DNA of 64,000 nt from Triatoma infestans. Its lineage: Eukaryota; Arthropoda; Insecta; Hemiptera; Reduviidae. Position 1 is the first letter of the stretch. Every line of letters starts with the position of its first letter. The notes beneath the pieces were generated by a model. It ran no database searches. It saw only the letters and a list, made by a program, of their open reading frames with translations, and had not been told where the DNA came from. The stretch covers positions 51,289-115,288 of the forward strand of contig JAAEAF010002770.1 in assembly GCA_011037195.1 (NCBI GenBank). Direction: 5' to 3'. A program made the position numbers and the translations under genes. This document shows positions 1 through 11,911 of this stretch, piece after piece.

Positions 1-1316
1 AGCTAGTAAATATTTTTAAAATGGTATCGGGAAAGGAGATCGCCTTTTTCGTGTAAGGGGAATATAATGTTGGTCTTAAAAGTTTCAGGAACTACTCCTG
101 TGTCATACATATAATTGAAGCAATTTAACATAATATCTTGGAAATTAGGAGGGCGGTTTTTATAAAACGGGTAGTTACTCTATCGTAACCAGGTATCTTG
201 TTGCATTTTGTTTTAGCTAATACTTGTAATAATTCAGAACTGTTTAGAGGGCAATCTAACATTTTTTGCCATTAATAAGGGCGGAGCATAAGCGATTGGC
301 ATATTCCTACGTCTTTCGTTTGACAGATTTTGGAAATATTTAAACCAATCATTACTACCTATTTCACTACTCCCAATGAAAGGCTTGTTTTTAAAATGAT
401 CAATGAATTCCAGAAATCTTTAGAATTTCTAACCGTTCCCATGTTTTCTATAATATCTTTATAGAAAACACTTTTTTTTCTTTTTAACGTAAATATTTCA
501 TGCTAATAAAGATTCTCGACCGATCTAATAATAACTAAAGGAGATCTCGAGGAGGGGTCAATAAACTTTACACTTTTCTTTAACTCTTTTCCAACGTTTT
601 GACAAATTTATTGTCTTCTTCAGGAACAAAATTTAAAAAAATGTTAATCGGTGTTACATATAATTTCCATTAAACAAACTAAACATAAAATATGTACTAA
701 ACAAAAACTTGATATGGCAGAGCTAACTATATGAGCTACGTCACCAGAAATAAAGGTGAACCTTATTATTACATTTTTCATACAGTAACTCTGATAAGTC
801 ACAAACATTCTTTTCTCAATTATATACAGGCAATATGTAAAAACAATCATTATACTGAATTACTACTTTAAACAAACAGAATTTATTCCAGTTTACAAAT
901 TTACAATGCCCTCCAAATTATGTAGCCCACTTAATCCCATAAATGGAACCTCCCATCGTCCTTTCATACTTAACTACTCTATCTGCCTCAATACAACACA
1001 ATTTGAACTGACACAAATACTTTTTTATTATTTCAAAATCCTTACTCCCTGCAAATGTTTCGTGTAACATAATTATATCATAGCGTTCTATGAACATAAG
1101 AAAATTAATATCTTTTAATTTATTTTTTATGATAGAATTAATAACGCTCTTTCTTTATAATGCAAACAATCATCATTACTAGAACTACCGAAATAAAGTT
1201 TATCATTAACTTCATTATTTCTCACTTTTGGACTATTTGAGTTTTCTTAATCATTGTGATGGCAAGAAGAAAAAAAGATATAATTTTTAAATTATAAATC
1301 TAAAAATTATAACTAG
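1..1316 (-). mobile_element. Decayed LINE ORF2 fragment (endonuclease and start of reverse transcriptase)
   Basis: Read on the minus strand, about 1250-880 gives an APE-type endonuclease N-terminus with the pattern NKLKDINFLMFIERYDIIML then HETF, followed by a run ending TMGGSIYG. A degenerate catalytic stretch lies near 760-640. The reading continues through a linker (KDFWKFIDHFKNKP, about 440-370) into the beginning of a reverse transcriptase (FNYMYDTGVVPETFK then FPLHEKGD, about 150-40). Frameshifts and stops break it, for example a TAA in the endonuclease near 930. It runs off the left edge of the window. The order endonuclease then RT is that of a LINE ORF2. The clade is not certain; CR1-, L1- or Tx1-like groups are possible. 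Confidence 0.7.
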
Positions 1317-1992
1317 TGGTTCCAGCCAGCCGCTATCTTCAGGTCAAGAACCGCGGCAAACAAAATCCCTTTCAAACAGGGGTCATTATACGGTCAATGT
1401 ACAGAGGCCACCTGGCCTGTATACCCTTCATACAAGGGTCACTGTACACTCAAGAGGCCACTTGGCTACCATCCATTAACAAACAGTCTTTGTTAACCAC
1501 CGACTGGCCACCATCTGTCGCCACCTCGGTCACCGACCTACCTAGGGTCAACATACTGCAAGAGATGTCTTAGTGTGGCACGTACTTACACACCTGCCAA
1601 TGTGTGAGTGATACCAATATAAACGGCACCTAGTGGAGGAGGGTATCAGTATCACATCAGTTATACATCAGTCATACACGAGATATACATCAGACATACA
1701 CGAGATAAACATCAGTCATAGTTCACGTCAGTTCAAGCAGTTAAGTTTCACACAACGCGAGAGCGTCCCTATTCAAGGTTTAAACATTACATCTTTAATA
1801 TTTATTAATCTTTTCATAATTCATTTATAGTTGTGCATCTTAGTTCATCTAATTTCAAACACTTTAAATTAATTGTTAAAATATAGTCTATTTTCGTAAT
1901 TCAGTAGTTCGTATTTCAAATAACAACTCTCTAACTAACAATAACCTATTCATCACTTCAACTCCCTATTTAAGACATCTGATTCCAATACA
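1317..1992 (+). mobile_element. Solo LTR inserted in the LINE
   Basis: The segment starts TGGTTCCAGCCAGC and ends GATTCCAATACA (TG...CA). It has a TATA-like ATATAAAC near 1618 followed by the motif GTGCATCTTAGTTC. A related copy at 55256-55877 shares these landmarks in the same order. It separates two parts of one minus-strand LINE. No clear target-site duplication is visible, so the insertion is old or the ends are slightly misplaced. Confidence 0.6.
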
Positions 1993-2960
1993 ATCTTCTA
2001 CTTTTGGAATCCTGGTTGTACTACAGTTTTGACTAAAAAAGGTTTTAAAGAACAACCGTTAACAGCTCTCCACCCTTCATTTCCTCTTTTTTGATGTACT
2101 GGATACAATCGACTTTACTGAAGAATCTGTATCCATTTCTTTACCATCGGAATTGGAGCCATCGAAAATGCCATCAGTCCAAGCGGGGGCAGTTTCTTCG
2201 CATCTACCAACTCCTCACCCCCCCCCCCCGAATATTGGTTGGAGGGGAACCTTCAGATCGCTTTATATGAACTTCACCATTTCTTGCCCAAGTTCTTTAA
2301 AACATTTTTCCTTCTTTTACGTGAAACTTTGCTTGTTTAAGCAAATGTTAACTTCCTGGTGACAAATATTCCTTCACAAAAATTGAAAACCGTGCCGAAT
2401 CTGTTTAATTTTACTTTTATTAGGAATGTTGTCTTCTCAGAATTTTTTAAGAATTGAACAAACACCGCTGTTTGAGATGAAATTTTCCTAGCTCGCCCAT
2501 TATTATATACTATGTACTTTATCTTCATGAAACGAAAAGTTTATTGCTGTTGATATAACTTTAAAAACAGTTAAATCTTCGTTTTTTTTCTAACCGAATA
2601 TTATCAATTTTAATTAAATTTTTATAAGGAACGCTGGACAAGTCAAACACAACTCGCTGCAGTTCTAAAAAATGTTTTATTTAAACAAATATTTTCTTTC
2701 ATTAAATTCTTAATTTTCCTATCTGTATATTTAGCATTTTTCTCCAATGTTAAAGATAATTTATTAATTTCATTCTTAACTCAACAGTAGCAGATGAAGC
2801 AGTTTGTTGATCAGATTTCAGACCTGTCAAATCTTTTTTAATTACCTTTAAATCTGTGTTTGTTTTGTCTAGTCCGTGAAGAATAACATTCAATGGATCA
2901 GTACTCCCACCACTCGCAGAATGGTTCTCCGCCCCTATCTCATTCATTCTAAGCACTATT
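1993..2960 (-). mobile_element. Decayed LINE ORF1-like region, upstream part of the element at 1-1316
   Basis: The minus-strand reading from 2956 gives a Ser/Gly-rich start, then a heptad-rich coiled-coil segment (LDKTNTDLKVIKKDLTGLK, then after a frameshift LEKNAKYTDRKIKNLMKE). This is typical of LINE ORF1 proteins. A second frame at about 2520-2340 (RARKISSQTAVFVQFLKNSE ... FVTRKLT) resembles the C-terminal part of such ORF1 proteins. Position and orientation fit ORF1 of the same LINE whose ORF2 lies at 1-1316. The assignment rests on pattern only. Confidence 0.5.
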
Positions 2961-4890
2961 GTTTACACTATAACTTATTTGTACTTGCCAATAAATAAAG
3001 TTTAAACTTTAAGATAAACAGCACTCTGGCAAAGTTTCACTAAGAAAAGTCTTTTTAATTTACAGCAATAAATAATTTTCATTAATTACTAGTATCACTG
3101 TATTGTTCGAAATTTCACAAACAGGCTAATATAAAACTTTTCTTAATAAACTTTCAAACACCACTACAAAAATAGTTTTTTTTTTTTGTGTTATTTGAAA
3201 GGTGCACAACATCTAAGGTCCTTCGCACCTTTTATCTTATCTTTGATGGACACTATACTGATTGGGTTAAACTGCTAGTTACCTAACGAAGAAAACCTAA
3301 CGACAACTAAACCTATACATATAATATGTAGTGGAAGAACGAAATAGAAAAATAATAGTTTAGAGTTTAGAATATTTTATAGTATCCAGAATTGTATTTT
3401 CTTAATATTTTATAATTATCTTAGTGCTGTGAATTTACCTTCAAAAAGAGTGTATTTTAGAGTCCGGTACTGTAAATTGGGGTCATTGCTAGTAGGGAAA
3501 CAAAGGCACAAAATTTAATACAATGCGACTTGGCCAACTGCTTTGTTAGAGAGCATTCCTCAGAACAGTCTCACTTCTGCTTTCAAACAATACAGAAGTA
3601 TTCTGCTTCCAAAGCCAGAACAGAACACTTCAGGAATCGTTCTCTTAGTATCAGTGCCAGTTTCACAATATATTAAATAAATTTATAATATCAAATAACG
3701 CGGTTATTATTTTAACAGAATATATTTATTGTTAACAGTGGTGATTTCTTAATTATTCTTATTACTTCTATCTCCAACATACTTACAAGCCCTTTTCACT
3801 AAAACGCGCGTGCTACACACAACCAGCTACTACAAATACACATCATCACACCATTACATTACAAATAAATAGCCTAACATATAATAAATCGAACCTATAT
3901 TGTTTCTATAACTACTTGGGGTGGAGTACTTGATATTCCTCGCCCCCCCCCCTCACCGATCATATCCTTAAGTAAAACTAATATGTACATTTACTCTAAT
4001 TTACCCTTACCATTACGCATTCATACAGACAAACATACCAATAAATGCTTACATACTTAAATGCGCTCATACTAATAAATACTCCCAAGCAAATATAAAC
4101 GTACACACATTAAAAATGGACAGTCAAACTACACATATACGCACTAAACTGAATTTCGAGTGGAGTACTCCATATTCCTCGCACCCTAAACAGAAATTAA
4201 ACCTAAACTAACATATTTATACTATTTACACTACATTCTTTCGTACCATTCATTCATACCTTGCCGGGGTGCCAATCCCGACATAGACCCACCGCTCCAG
4301 AAGACAGTGGCTCCCAATTATGTATATTTAAAGTACAGAAAAGGCATCCTGTGGAGAAGAAGTCTGCCACCCCTAAACCGATATTGGCCCCCGCACTCAA
4401 AAAAATAGTTTAAATGAAGAGCCACATACGCAGGGTTTTTCCTCAACTAGGCCTCAAGGCCAACTCCGCCATTTCAATATATTACACGACTTTATTGTCT
4501 TTATGCTATTCATTGTATCTTATTGATCAAGTTTGTATTTTCCTTTCAAGATATATGTATTGCTTTCTAGATTCAAAACCAACTCTCTATCTAAGAGCAA
4601 AGATCTAAGACAGATTGGTAAATCAAGTTTTTGTTTTTTTATGTATGTATTCTTCTAATAAATAAAATTTTGGTTGGGTGATAAAAAATATATAATATTA
4701 ATGAGAAAACTTAATATGTGACCATAATTCCGAGTACGAACAAAATGGGTTTAACGGAAGTTCGATTTTCATATAATATTTCATATTACATATGAATATA
4801 TACACATATACATACTTGCAGTAATATATTATGAAATTGGTAACTAAATAATACTCATATAAATAAATTATAAATCAAAACAGTAGATGT
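2961..4890. other. No gene seen; repeat-derived intergenic DNA
   Basis: I see no convincing coding sequence. A short motif, TGGAGTACT followed by ATATTCCTCGC, occurs twice in direct orientation (about 3920-3945 and 4160-4185), about 240 bp apart. The stretch 4265-4400 is richer in GC and looks like a retroelement 3' tail, but I cannot place it in a family. Confidence 0.4.
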
Positions 4891-7800
4891 AAAAGGGGCG
4901 TTCTGGCGGCAAAATTTCTGAGCCCCAGGCACTTATGAATTTACGCCCGAAGGCAGGGGTCTGGCGCGCGGCTACAAAATTACGATGAGACCCCCATCTG
5001 ATTTTTAACCAGGGAAAAAAAATATTTTTGAGCCGGGAGATGGCATGCGAGACATGCGGCTATGTTTTATAATATTTAGCTTGAAAACAGTCTAAGGTAA
5101 AAAAAATATTTTTGAGCCGGGAGATGGGCATGCCTGACCTGCGGCTATGTTTTATAATATTTAGCTAAACACTTTAATATTTTTTGTTCATTTTTACACT
5201 TATAATATTTTAGCTAAAATACATTTTAAGGACTTTAACATTGTTTTTGAGCCGTGCCATGTCATCCTAGTCGAGGGCTACTATTTTATAATATTTAGCT
5301 AAACACTTTAATATTTTTTGATATTTTGTTCATGTTTACACTTATAATATTTAGCTAAACACATTCTAAGGACTTTAATAATGTTTTTGAACCGCGAGAT
5401 GGCATACAAGACTAGGGCTAATATTTTATAAAATTTAGCTAAACACTTTAATATTTTTTTATATTTTGTTCATGTTTACACTTATAATATTTTAGCTAAA
5501 CACATTCTAAGGACTTAACATTGTTTTTGAGCCGTGAGATGGCATACAAGACTAGGGCTAATATTTTATAACATTTAGCTAAACACTTTAATATTTTTTT
5601 ATATTTTGTTCATGTTTACACTTATAATATTTTAGCTAAACACATTCTAAGGACTTAACATTGTTTTTGAGCCGTGAGATGGCATACAAGACTAGGGCTA
5701 ATATTTTATAATATTTAGCTAAGGACTTTAATATTTTTTAATATTCAATACTTTGTGCATTTTTATGGATTCTATTCATGTTTACACTTATAATATTTAG
5801 CTAAACACATTCTAAGGACTTTATTATCATATTTGAGCCGCGAGATGTGATACAAGACTAGGGCTAATATTTTATAAAATTTAGCTAAAGACTTTAATAT
5901 TTTTTGATATTTTGTTCATGTTTAAATTATGTTTACACTTATAATATTTTAGATAAACACATTCTAAGGACTGTAATATTGTTTTTGAGCTGCGATATGT
6001 CATCCAAGTCGAGGGCTAATATTTTATAATATTTAGCTACAAATATTAAATAAATTATCATTCAATACTATGAATAAAGACTTTGTTTTTTTATGCATTG
6101 TTAATAACATTCTAAGGACTGTGATATTGTTTTTGAGCCAGGAGATGGCTTCCAAGTCGTGAGCAAACATTTTATAATATTTACCTATGGACTTTAATAT
6201 TTTTTGATATTCAATACTTTGTGCATTTTTATGGATTCTATTCATGTTTACACTTATAATATTTAGCTAAACACATTCTAAGGACTTTATTATCATTTTT
6301 GAGCCGTGAGATGACATACAGAACATGCGGCTAAGTTGTGTAATATTTAGCTTGAAACATTTTAAGGACTTTAATATTGTTTTTGAGCCGTGAAATGCCA
6401 TCCAAGTCGCGGGCTAATATTTTATAATATTTAGCTAAGGACTTTAATATTTTTTGATATTTTGTTCATGTTTAAATTATGTTTAAACTTATAATATTTT
6501 AGATAAACACATTCTAAGGACTTTAACATTGTTTTTGAGCCGTAAGATGGCATACAGGACATGCGGTTAAGTTGTGTAAAATTTAGCTTGAAACATTCTA
6601 AGGACTTTAATATTGTTTTTGAGCCGTGAAATGCCATCCAAGTCGCGGGCTAATATTTTATAATATTTAGCTAAAGACTTTAATATTTTTTGATATTTTG
6701 TTCATGTTTAAATTATGTTTAAACTTATAATATTTTAGATAAACACATTCTAAGGACTTTAACATTGTTTTTGACCCGTAAGATGGCATACAAGACTAGG
6801 GCTAAGTTTTTGTAATATTTAGCTTGAAACATGTTAAGGACTGTAATATTGTTTTTGAGCCGTGAGATGACATCCACCTCGAGGGCTAAGTGGTTATAAT
6901 ATTTAGCTAAGGACTTTAATAATTTCTGATATTATCATACAATACGATGAACAAATGCTTTGTGTTTTTTAGGGATTTTTAGACTTTGATTTTTTTATGT
7001 ATTGTTCTAAGGACATTCTAAGGACTTTAATATTTTTGTTAAGCCGTGAGATGACATCCCAGGACTAGGGCCAAATATATTATTATCCAATACCATAAAC
7101 AAAGACTTTGTTTTTATTATGTATTGTTGGAAACATTCTACGGACTGTAAAATTTTCCTAGAGCTGTGAGATGCATCCAAGACTATGTTTTTATAATATA
7201 TAGCAAAACACATTTTAAGCAGTTTAATATTGTTTTTTAGCCGTGAGATGTGACATCCAAGTCGCGGGCTAAGTTTTTATAATATTTAGCAACAAACATT
7301 AAATATATTATCATCCTATACTATGAATAAAGGCTTTGTTTTTTTTTAAGTCGAGGGCTAAGTTTTTATAATATTTAGCTAGAAACATTAAATATATTAT
7401 CATCCAATACTATGAACAAAGACTTTGTTTTTTTTATTTATAGTTAGATACAATATTTAGCTAAACACATTTTAAGGACTTTCATATTGTTTTTGAGCCG
7501 TGAGATCACATACCAGGACTGGGACTAAGTTTTTATAATATTTAGCTACAAACATTAAATATATAATCATCCTATACTATGAATAAAGACTTTGTTTTTT
7601 TTTCCAAGTCGAGGGCTAAGTTTTTATAATATTTAGCTAGAAACATTAAATATATTATCATCCAATACTATGAACAAAGACTTTGTTTTTTTTTATTTAT
7701 AGTTAGATACAATATTTAGCTAAACACATTTTAAGGACTTTCATATCGTTTTTGAGCCGTGAGATGACATACCAGGACTAGGGCTAATATTTTATAATAT

Positions 7801-9740
7801 TTAGCTAGAAACATTAAATATATTATCATACAATACGATGAACAAATACTTGTGTTTTTTTATGTTTATGTTCATGTTTAAAGTAAATTATGTTTACACT
7901 TATAATAGTTAGCTAGAAACATTCTAAGGACTTTAATATTGATTTTGAGCCGGGAGATGACATACAAGACTAGGGCTAATATTTTATAATATTTAGCTAA
8001 GCATTTTAATATTTTTTGATATTATCATTTTTTGATATGATGAACAAATACTTCGTGTTTTTTATGTTTATGTTCATGTTTAAATTAAATTATGTTTACA
8101 CTTATAATATTTAGCTAGAAACATTCTAAGGACCATAATATTGCTTTTGAGCCGTGAGATGACATCCTAGACTAGGCGGCTAAATATATTATCATCCTAT
8201 TCTATGAATAAAGACTTTGATTTTTTTTTGTATGTATTGTTAGAAACATTCTAAGAACTTTAATAATGTTTTTGAGCCGTGAAATGAAATGCAAGTTGAG
8301 GGCTAATTTTTTATAATATTTAGCTAGAAACATTAAATATATTATCATACAATACGATGAACAAATGCTTTGTGTTTTTCAGGGATTGTTAGACTATACT
8401 ATGAATAAAGACTTTGTATCTTTTTTATGTATTGTTAGAAACATTCTAAGGACTTTAATATTTCTGTTGAGCTGTGAGATGACATCGAGGGGCTAAGTTA
8501 TTATAATATTTAGCTATAAGGACTTTAATATTGTTTTTGAGCCGTGAGATGACATTCAAGACTAGGGCGAAGATTTTATAATATTCAGCTAGAAACATTG
8601 AATATATTATCATCCAATACTATGAACAAAGACTTTGATTTTTTTATGTATTGTTAAAAAAACATTCTAAGGACTTCTATATTGTTTTTTAGCCGTGAGA
8701 TGACATCCAAGTCGACGGTTAATATTTTATAATATTTAGCTAGAAACATTGAATATATTATCATCCAATACGATGAACAAATGCTTTGTGAATTTTTATG
8801 TATTTTGTTCATGTTTAAATTAAATTATCTTTACACTCATAATATTTCGTGAGATGACATACAAGACTAGGGCAAATGTGTTATAATATTTAGCTACAAA
8901 CATTAAATAAATTATCATTCAATACTATGAATAAAGACTTTTTTTATGTATTGTTAGAAACATTCTAAGGACTTTAATATTGTTTTTGAGGACATCCCAG
9001 GACTAGGTCCAACTATATTATCATATACTATGAATATAGACTTTGTGTTTTCTATGTTTCTGTTTAAATTAAATTATGTTAAAAATTATAAAATTTAGCT
9101 AAACACATTCTAAGGACTGTAATATTGTTTTTGAGCCGTGAGAAGACATACAGGACATGCTGCTAAGTTGTGTAAAATTTAGCTAGAAACATTAAATATA
9201 TTATTATCGAATACTATGAATAAAAACTTTGTTTTTTTTAAGTCGAGGGCTAAGTTTTCATAATATTTAGCTATAAACATTAAATATATTATCATCCAAC
9301 ACTATGAACATGGACTTTTTGTTTTTTTATGTATTGTTAGAAACATTCTAAGGATGTGAATATTTCTGTTGAGCCGCGATATGACATACAAGACTAGGGC
9401 TAAGATTTTATAATATTTAGCTACAAACATTAAATATATTATCATTCAATACTATGAATAAAGACTTTGTTTTTTTTATGCATTGTTAATAACATTCTAA
9501 GGAAGTGAATATTTCTGTTGAGCCGCGATATGACATACCAGGACTAGGGCTAAGATTTTATAATATTTAGCTAAAGACTTTAATATTTTTTGATATTATT
9601 ATCATACAATACGATGAACAAATACTTTGTGTATTGTTAGAAACATTCTAAGGACTTTAATATTTTTGTTGAGCCGGTAGACGATGACATAGAGGACATG
9701 CGGGTAAGTTGGCTAGAAACATTAAATATATTATCACCCA
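4890..9740. repeat. Large complex minisatellite, 140-bp basic period
   Basis: About 30 copies of a core reading GAGCCGTGAGATGACAT ... AGGGCTAATATTTTATAA ... TTTAGCTA are arranged head to tail. In the left part the period is regular: TGTTTTTGA starts near 5241, 5381, 5521 and 5661, exactly 140 bp apart. Further right the unit alternates with an extra module (CATTAAATATATTATCATCC ... ACAAAGACTTTG ... ATGTATTGTTAGAAACATTC), giving higher-order spacings of about 80 to 260 bp. In each core AGCC and GGCT can pair across about 22 bases. The GCTAATATT ... ATATTTAGC segment is an imperfect palindrome around TTATA. Short ORFs inside it are by-products of the repeat. Confidence 0.93.
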
Positions 9741-9745
9741 ATACT

Positions 9746-9973
9746 ATGAACATGTATTGTTTCACTTTTTTAAGTTTAGTACTACTATGTTTTATGTATT
9801 GTTTCATTTTTTTTCATGTTTTAATACTTGTGATTTTTGTAATTTTACTTTCAAGTTTAGGACTAGTTTGTGTTAAAACAGGTATGTTTAATACTTATGT
9901 TTTTTGTATTTTTTTTTTACTTTTTACATGTAGCAAGGCAGTTAACCCAGGACCAAACTTTGTAGCATCGTAA
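9746..9973 (+). other. Hydrophobic ORF ending in an NPGP motif (possible LINE N-terminus)
   Basis: From the ATG at 9746 the frame gives an almost wholly hydrophobic stretch of about 60 residues, then LLFTCSKAVNPGPN and a stop. NPGP is the invariant end of 2A ribosome-skipping peptides (usual D-x-E-x-NPGP). Several invertebrate LINEs carry a hydrophobic run followed by such a peptide near the start of the pol protein. Here the conserved D and E are replaced (S-K-A-V before NPGP), so activity is doubtful. The bases are very T-rich, and hydrophobic translation could be a composition effect. Confidence 0.3.
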
Positions 9974-9989
9974 GTGTGAACAGTAGTAC

Positions 9990-10347
9990 GTTGACATGTC
10001 CAAATTAATCCTTTCGGAGTGCTTGGCTTGAGCAAATTGCAACAAATTGGCTTTGGAATGTCTTGTAACACATGAAGTGATACCTTCACGAATACCGGAT
10101 TCAATCATAAGATGTTTATCATAATCGGTCAATAGTTCCAATTTTACTTGTGTATAGTTCAAACAGGCGTCAAATACCAACCCAGGCGTTGTGAATACCA
10201 ACTTGGATCAATGCTGTAAATAGATTCACACACATTTCTAAACTGTTCAACTATGTCGCTTAAAAGAATTATGTCTGTTGTTAAATACAATTCTGAGTAA
10301 TCTCTAAGTGTTTGTATATTGAAAGCGGTCCAGACTTGAAACTTCAT
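9990..10347 (-). pseudogene. Polinton/Maverick-like protein-primed DNA polymerase B fragment
   Basis: The minus strand reads ELYLTTDIILLSDIVEQFRN then VCESIYSIDPSWY. After a frameshift near 10190 it reads PGLVFDACLN, then KLELLTDYDKHLMIESGIRE and HSKANLL. This order, (TD-[IV]-LLL-x-D-[IV]-x-E-x-FRN), YG/SIDP, PGL-x-[WF]-DA, LELLTD-x-D, GIR-x-GI, is the palm-proximal part of the family B polymerase of Polinton/Maverick elements and related large DNA transposons. Only about 120 residues remain, with one frameshift and no upstream or downstream Polinton genes, so it is a dead fragment. Its 5' side abuts a TIR-element fragment at about 10333. Confidence 0.7.
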
Positions 10348-10690
10348 ATCATATAAACTAAATATACAAAGATCTACAACTTATGTTTTAAAACATTACT
10401 TTGGGAAAATTCATTTAACGCCACTTTTAGCGGAGGGTTGGGGTTACAGCTTCTCTAAAGTGATATCATAGTTGATTATACAATTCTATCATCCAAACAA
10501 AATTAAATAGATGGCCAAAATTCCAAGTTTTAAGACAAAATTAGTAAACCGGAAGTGCGCTTTTACTGAAAAGTTTTTTCAATTTTCGACGAATTTCATT
10601 AAATTTGGTACACAAACTATAAAATTTGTCAATTATAATTTTGAAAACTGGAGTAAAAGAAAGTTGTGTGAGTGTTTCACACCAGATTTT
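10333..10690 (+). mobile_element. Right-end fragment of the ACCGGAAGT-bearing TIR element (copy G)
   Basis: It matches the right third of the family: CTTGAAACTTC...ATACAAAGATCTACAAC, GGGAAAATTCATTTAA, CCGGAAGTGCGCTTTTACTG, and the terminal GTGTGAGTGTTTCACACCAG at 10668-10687. It is truncated on the left, where it meets the polymerase B fragment. Confidence 0.85.
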
Positions 10691-10714
10691 GTTTAGGCCA
10701 AAGACAATTCTTAC

Positions 10715-10799
10715 ATGTAAAAACAAAAAAAAATCCATCATCCTATGCACTTGCCCATGTAAAAACAAAAAACAAATCCATCATCCTATGCACCTGCCT
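10715..10799 (+). repeat. Two 42-bp direct repeats
   Basis: CATGTAAAAACAAAAAA followed by TCCATCATCCTATGCAC and TGCC occurs twice back to back with few differences, directly after a TIR-element end. Confidence 0.8.
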
Positions 10800-10874
10800 G
10801 ATTGTACCGCATCCAGCGACCGCAAAGCGGATTCGGGATGAACTTAGCCTACTTGTGCAGCGTTTTATCGGGGC

Positions 10875-11911
10875 CTATTTTTTTTTTTTTTTTTTTTTTT
10901 TTTTTGGAGGGGGGAAAATGCCTTCGCACAAGTGTGGGGCTCGCACCCACTAAAAACCCCCTCCTCCCTCGCAGGCATACGCCCACCCCGGAACTGCTAA
11001 GGTATTACTTCGGGGTGGTGCCTCGTAATACGCCCTAACGGGCACACTCCAGACTAGCTGGACCCCGTCCTCGGGAGGTCGAGGTGCCGGTTCATCTCAA
11101 TAATCTTCATCCGAAGAACCGTCCGGACAAAGATAACAACCCTGTCCCACCAGTCTCTTAGGATGAGCATGGTCCTCACCACCGTTTCCGGGGTAACCCT
11201 CCCGATTTCAGCCTCCAGCCTTCGTCTTTCTCTCGCCCATCTCTCACACACGAAAAAGGTGTGGCAGGCGTCGTCTCTGGCGGCATCTCCGTATATGCAC
11301 GCCGAGTCTCCTACCTTCCCCACCCTACACAGGTAAACGGCAAAGCAACCGTGCCCCGTGAGAAATTGGGTGAGAAAGTAATCGACCTCGCCGTGCTTTC
11401 TACTCACCCATTCCTCCAAGCTTGGGATGAGCCTTGCCGTCCACCTACCGCGATGCTCCTCCTCCCAACGCTCCTGCCACCTCATCAACATGGTCCTCCT
11501 GGCTAGCAATCTGGCCTGCGCCTCTCCAATCTCGGCCTTCATCTCCCGGACCTGCCATCTCTCTTTCGCCGTGAGGTCGATAGGAGCTACCCCTGCAACC
11601 ACCAAAACCGCAGGCCCCGACACAGTGCGGTACGCACTGGCGATCCTCAAAGCCCCCCTCCTCTGCACCGCGGTCAGCTGCCTCTGGTGTCGTTTCTTTC
11701 TTAGGGCTCTAGCCCAAACCTCGCATCCGTACAAAAGGATGCCATTTGTGACGGACATGAGGAGCCGGCGTCTGCTGGCCCTCGGTCCTCCCACATTAGC
11801 CATCAACCTGCTCAAGCTCGCGGTTACCCTTGCCGCCTTCTCGCCGAAGCGCCGCACTTGCTCCCAGAACGTCAGCTTGGTGGTCTAAATGCACCCCCAA
11901 GTACCGGACGA
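10875..11911 (-). mobile_element. 5'-truncated R1-clade-like LINE, C-terminal reverse transcriptase and 3' UTR
   Basis: A minus-strand ORF of 267 codons (11857-11054) contains the post-RT region typical of R1-type LINEs: GILLYGCEVWARALRKK, AVQRRGALRIASAYRTVSG, a long basic helix, then DDACHTFFVCERWARERR and a C-terminal helix. Upstream the frame RYLGVHLD is joined by a one-base insertion near 11886. The 3' UTR ends in a poly(A) tail seen as poly(T) at about 10877-10903. The sequence is GC-rich, unlike its surroundings. It is truncated at about 11911, as expected for incomplete target-primed reverse transcription. Confidence 0.88.

Noticed and set aside
4890..9740. CRISPR-like array or coding repeats
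   Set aside because: Units are long, AT-rich and variable, without spacers, and the surroundings are eukaryotic. ORFs in it follow the repeat period.
4890..9740. Hammerhead motif within the minisatellite (GAAAC after TTTAGCTA)
   Set aside because: No CTGANGA core at the right distance in any unit I examined.
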